Shown here: in pieces, positions 60,522 through 64,000 of the stretch | Layout of the letters: every line of letters starts with the position of its first letter | Numbering within the stretch: position 1 is the first letter of the stretch | Origin: Alopecurus myosuroides | Lineage: Eukaryota > Streptophyta > Magnoliopsida > Poales > Poaceae | DNA: 64,000 bases | Assembly: GCA_028641055.1 (NCBI GenBank) | Contig: CM054059.1 | Coordinates: 48,183,682 to 48,247,681, forward strand | Direction: 5' to 3' | Made by a program: the position numbers and the translations under genes | The notes under the pieces: generated by a model | What the model was told of the DNA's origin: nothing | Database searches by the model: none | Seen by the model: only the letters and a program-made list of their open reading frames with translations

Positions 60522-60599
60522 CTCCTGTTTCATATTAGTTTTGCTGATTTAGTACAACTTTGTACTAAATCAGCAACAACTAGTATGGAACGGAGGGAC
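60522..60599. mobile_element. Short Stowaway-type MITE upstream of copy D
   Basis: Counterpart of 28,404-28,481, in the 5'-UTR intron. The right end is slightly altered (GGGACTA). Confidence 0.6.
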
Positions 60600-60758
60600 T
60601 AAAGAGTTTATGATGGGGCCTAAAGAGAGAAAAACTTCCATGAATAATTTCTAGCATTTATGTAGACATCCATCAGAGGTAATCTATACAGAAATAATAA
60701 GAGAAAATTGTACAGTAAGAATGGGATCTGATGATCAAGTAGGCGTACATGGACTTAC

Positions 60759-60939
60759 TCAGCAGCTTGCTTGCTTAAGGAATCTGTAACAGAAACAAGG
60801 TTGGGAAAGAAACGACGAACACACTAATTTGAAAATAGCATCCAACGAGGAATACTCGCGCTCGTCAATGTCCGTCCTTGGTATGCAGTGCAAGGAGAAT
60901 TGGCGTAGGTACAGAGCTCGGTCGTCGGCTATTTATAGT
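60759..60939 (-). promoter_or_regulatory. TATA promoter and 5'-UTR exon of copy D
   Basis: On the minus strand a CTATAAATAG box lies at 60,929-60,938, so transcription should start near 60,900. The following untranslated exon ends at 60,759 with a strong donor (CTGA/GTAAGT). A matching acceptor with a pyrimidine tract (CTTCAACCAG) lies just before 60,288, 13 bp upstream of the start codon. The region between them contains a MITE. Only copy D keeps this promoter next to exon 1 in the window; in copy A a CACTA element lies between, and B and C lack it. Confidence 0.65.
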
Positions 60940-61373
60940 GGCGCTGAGCCTGGCCTTTGGTCCAGTTGTTGAGTTAAGGGCAGCAAGGTGACGAAGACAA
61001 GATGAGCTAAGTCCATGTGATGTGAACAGACAGAGAATAGCGCATGTACAGCTACTGGTGCCAATAATGATTCATCTCCGGTCGGCTAAACGTGTACTCC
61101 TATCATAGTACGCAACCGGAATGAATTCCATAGTTGACTGGAATTAACGAGGCTTAGTTACAGGGGAATCTGATGGGAGCCCATATAGCATAGCATATTC
61201 CATATGCATTTGGAATAAGGAAATTCACATGGTGACTAAGAATGAACTGTTCAATCTGCATATATAGTCAAGTGATCAGTTCTGAAATAGTTAGAAATTA
61301 ATAATGCACACTTTCCCTAGTTGGAGAAACTAAGCGTGCACCGCGATCCAGATAATGGATACTACCTATGGTG
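60940..61373. other. 5' flank of copy D without further genes
   Basis: Non-coding sequence upstream of the promoter. I see no other gene or element before the retroposon target duplication at 61,374. Confidence 0.4.
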
Positions 61374-61387
61374 AAAACTGTTTGACG

Positions 61388-63144
61388 GGGTCAATCTTTG
61401 CAGGCACTTGGGGGTTGTCCCGACCCATGCGTCGTCCACGAATGGGCGGCTCGGGGGGGGGGGGGGGGGGGGGCTTAGAGGTCCACTGCCGCCGATCGAT
61501 TCCACGCTCCCTCTCCCTCACAGTGATCGCCGCCGGCGGCGGCGAGGCCTCCCCACCGCCTCCTCCTCCACCCTCCCCTCTCGTCTCCCTCCGATTGTCC
61601 TAGTCATCGATTCCCCTGCTTGGCGGCGCCTTCCTGCTCAGGGTCCCCGGCGTCGGGTCGTTGCGACCGGTTCCGGCCTTGGGCGAGCTGCACGAGAGGC
61701 TAGGGTGCCTGGTAGTTGCTCTGCCCAGCGGCATCGCGCGACCTACGCCAGATCCGGGAAGTCCTTGAGCAGCTCGGCGCGCCGCGGTGGCTGCCGACTG
61801 TCGGGGTACTGAGCGGCGCGTTTCTGCTATACGTGAGCTCTACGTGCGGCCAGTGTGTGGCTGCCCATGGCTTTTTTCTGGCGCAGTGTGTCAGATCTGG
61901 CGGGGCCCTCTCCTTGGTGTTGCCTCGTTGGGGTCTGGCCTCCTTTGTAATGTGTTTGCTTGCAGTGATTCTCTGTCGTGTGGTCGTCTGAAGAAATCCG
62001 GGGGCAGGTGCTACCGGAGTTGTGCTCGGGATGGAGGCTGGGATGTCCGGCCTAGCATGAGCAGCTCGTCTTTTTTTTGGGGGGCGAGGTTGGATCCTTG
62101 GTGCGTCAGGGCGGAGGCCCTGAGTGGTGGGCACGGTGGTGCCGTGACGGCAGGTTCAGCTTCGTGCGGTGTCTGTTGTGCCGCTTGGCCGTGAGGGCGG
62201 CAAGGTGGGCAGCGTTGGTAGAACCCGACAAGGGTGTAGCGTTGGTGATATTCCTCGCCTAGATGTTGAATTGGAGCCTCTGGTGAAGACATGGTACCCC
62301 CTTCCCTTTACGATGCGGATTCGAGCTCGTGTCCCTCGTCGATGAGCTGGTTGGAGTTGGGCCGAGAGAAATCTCAAGTCGTCTTTGACACCGGTGTTGG
62401 TGACGCCCATGGGGGCCTCTTTCCCTCTTGGGGGTAAAAGTGTGGTTCCAACCCACCCCCTTCGTATATCCTTGCGGTGGCGGCGCTTTTGCGTCGTGAC
62501 CTCCTTGGAGGAATCGTCTTGGAGCAGCGGTCTCCTCGCTTCGCCATGGCTCTGTGAGTGCAAATATGGTTCCTTCTCGGAGCCGACGATCTGAAGTAAA
62601 GTTGGCGTGCTCATGTGCCTTGGTGGAGGCACTTCTGGTGAACTCGGTGGTCCGTTCCCGCCCCTCTGGTGGCTGGCCGTTTTACACCAGGTCTTGGTGT
62701 GCGCCGTTGGTGGTGCTGTCTGATCCCGCCACTTGCGAGGCTGGCTTCTCTACGCAAGGGTTTGTTGCTCACCTCTGCCAGCTGTGTCCGGCCTGTCCTC
62801 AACGGTGTCAAGCTATCGGCTAGTTGTGCTGCTGGCTTCGTTGGCCTCTTGGCTGGCTGTTTACGCAACGACCTGGTTCTTGGTGTAGTGCAACTTTTTT
62901 TTTTCCTTTTAGCTTGTTCTTTGTCTGCTTTGTTACATGATCTTCTGAACAAGTTGTTTCATCTGTATTTGCTGTTGTAAAACTCTAAGCTTTGTTAATT
63001 CACACATGGGCACAATTTATCTACCCCTCCATTCAAAAATACATGACTTTCATTTGTCTAGATATAAATGTAAAATATTTCTAAACATATTCATATTTGG
63101 ACAAATAGAAGTCATATATTTTTGACTTGAGGGTGTAGTATCAA
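61388..63144 (+). mobile_element. Second GC-rich retroposon, about 1.75 kb
   Basis: It is flanked by 14-bp direct repeats AAAACTGTTTGACG (61,374-61,387 and 63,145-63,158) and ends in an A-run. The body is GC-rich with CTTGGGGG/GACCTCCTTGG-type blocks reminiscent of the retroposon at 40,798, but overall sequence differs. It starts with a CpG-rich 5'-UTR-like part and a run of 21 G (61,453-61,473). No reverse transcriptase is encoded. The many long frames on both strands (for example 61,700-62,134 and 62,156-62,632) are overlapping and unrecognised. A Stowaway MITE lies near its 3' end. Confidence 0.65.
63024..63135. mobile_element. Stowaway-type MITE in the retroposon tail
   Basis: Near-palindromic, with ends CCCCTCCATTCAAAAATA and TATTTTTGACTTGAGGGTG, flanked by TA (63,022-63,023 and 63,136-63,137). 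Confidence 0.75.
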
Positions 63145-63418
63145 AAAACTGTTTGACGCATGGTTCAGAGCCATAGTACTCGGTGGGTAAAATTACACGG
63201 AGAATCTAAAAAAAAAGTAAGATACAACTAGACCCTCATCTATTATTTGAAGGGTCCTAGCAAGACTACTGAAAATGCAATCGAGTCCACCGTAAATGGA
63301 AAATACTAAGATTACTGAAAACGTACGGAGGACCTCAACTATGCTTCTTGGACGACTAATTTCGAGATACTAGCTTCAGGACTGAACATACTGAGCGGGA
63401 ATACTGAATAATATGTTA

Positions 63419-63526
63419 CTCCCTCTGACCCAAATTAATTGTCTCAAAGTTGAACAAAAATAAATGTATATAACAATAAAAGATGCATAGATATAGCCAC
63501 TTTGACACAATATGAGATCGAGGGAG
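63419..63526. mobile_element. Stowaway-type MITE
   Basis: Ends CTCCCTCTGACCCAAATTA and ...GAGATCGAGGGAG lie between TA dinucleotides (63,417-63,418 and 63,527-63,528). The arms are imperfectly inverted (AATTGTCTCAAAGT versus ACTTTGACACAAT). Confidence 0.75.
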
Positions 63527-63528
63527 TA

Positions 63529-64000
63529 AAATAATACGCAGAACCCTACGCTGGGCCAAAATGGGAAGCAAAGGGGCACCTCTCGTTCTGGATGGGGGCA
63601 GCTCTCCACAGCTGCCGTATCCGCAATGAAAAAAGGATGGCGCTTGTGAACCTGTGTGGTCTTCGGCCCTAGTTGTTGAGGTGCAGCAGTTGCAGCGGTC
63701 TGCAGATGCGCCAGCAGGATGTATCCATCTGTAAGTATCAAATTATGCCCTGTATGCATTTCCATAAGCACGACTGTCAAGCTTTTGATCCTTCGAGTAA
63801 GAAAATCCACATGTATTGGCTTCTAACAAATGCAGGCGCCGCACAGGCTTTTGCGCCACATTCTATCCATTGTCCATCTTCTTGTTGTTTCTTCGGCTAG
63901 GAAGAAAGAAAGTAAATGTTGCATTTACAGAAATACCAATATGTAAGTAAATTATATCTAGCACAAGCATTAGGAATTTAGTCAGAAAAATGTAAAGCAG
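63529..64000. other. Unassigned sequence at the window end
   Basis: A donor-like GTAAGT (63,732) and an acceptor-like AACAAATGCAG (63,826-63,836) could frame a small intron, but no recognisable protein flanks them on either strand. Confidence 0.3.

Noticed and set aside
61700..62632. Several frames of 90-158 codons on both strands
   Set aside because: They overlap each other inside a retroposon with clear target duplications; none shows a known domain.
63640..63900. Two-exon gene with a donor at 63,732 and an acceptor near 63,836
   Set aside because: No recognisable or continuous protein on either side of the presumed intron.
1..64000. CRISPR arrays, bacterial operons or viral genomes
   Set aside because: No short regularly spaced repeats with unique spacers, no prokaryotic gene organisation; all tandem repeats are long-unit and transposon-linked.

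Overview
This window looks like nuclear genomic DNA of a large-genome grass, most probably a Triticeae species (wheat, Aegilops or a relative). The grounds are genes split by GT-AG introns, dense nested transposons (CACTA, hAT, Harbinger, Helitron, LINE, copia LTR and Stowaway-type MITEs) and a kinase-MSP gene type known from wheat relatives. There are no bacterial operons, ribosome binding sites or CRISPR arrays. Nearly all open frames longer than 60 codons in the transposon arrays are not real genes.

Region 1 (1-11,422) is a graveyard of transposons. It holds a relic exon of a CHD3/PICKLE-like remodeller with an in-frame stop, a complete 1.07-kb Harbinger-type element (TTA target duplication) carrying a 169-codon ORF, and a 3'-truncated hAT transposase pseudogene on the minus strand. 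It also holds a LINE reverse transcriptase fragment cut by a copia-type LTR (7751-9077) with its primer-binding site, and the C-terminal part of a second LINE.

Region 2 (11,423-20,184) is an 8.1-kb CACTA element inserted cleanly (CTT duplication) into that second LINE, whose reading frame and 3' tail resume at 19,543. The CACTA carries a 673-bp tandem array with a two-unit higher-order pattern, a minisatellite, a degenerate F-box-like fragment and a pair of tRNA-like motifs.

Region 3 (about 19,931-60,900) is the main interest. It holds four head-to-tail copies (A to D) of one minus-strand gene. Assembled exon by exon, the gene has 15 coding exons and 858 codons: a non-RD receptor-like-type protein kinase, a second copy of the kinase tail, a major sperm protein (MSP) domain and a WD40 domain resembling coatomer beta-prime. 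Copy D (50,383-60,275) has its own TATA promoter and all exons, but one base is missing from a homopolymer in exon 5. Copies B and C are almost identical to D in a 10,379-bp tandem repeat, but the repeat boundary lies in intron 1, so both lack exon 1 and the promoter. Copy A is older, carries several frame lesions, and has a second CACTA in its 5'-UTR intron. A 13-N assembly gap (30,785-30,797) separates A from B.

The B, C and D units share a Helitron and a 1.8-kb retroposon that A lacks, which orders the events: old duplication (A versus the B/C/D ancestor), then transposon insertions, then recent tandem amplification.

Region 4 (60,940-64,000) holds a second retroposon of about 1.75 kb with a 14-bp target duplication, and two Stowaway-type MITEs. 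I see no convincing host gene there.
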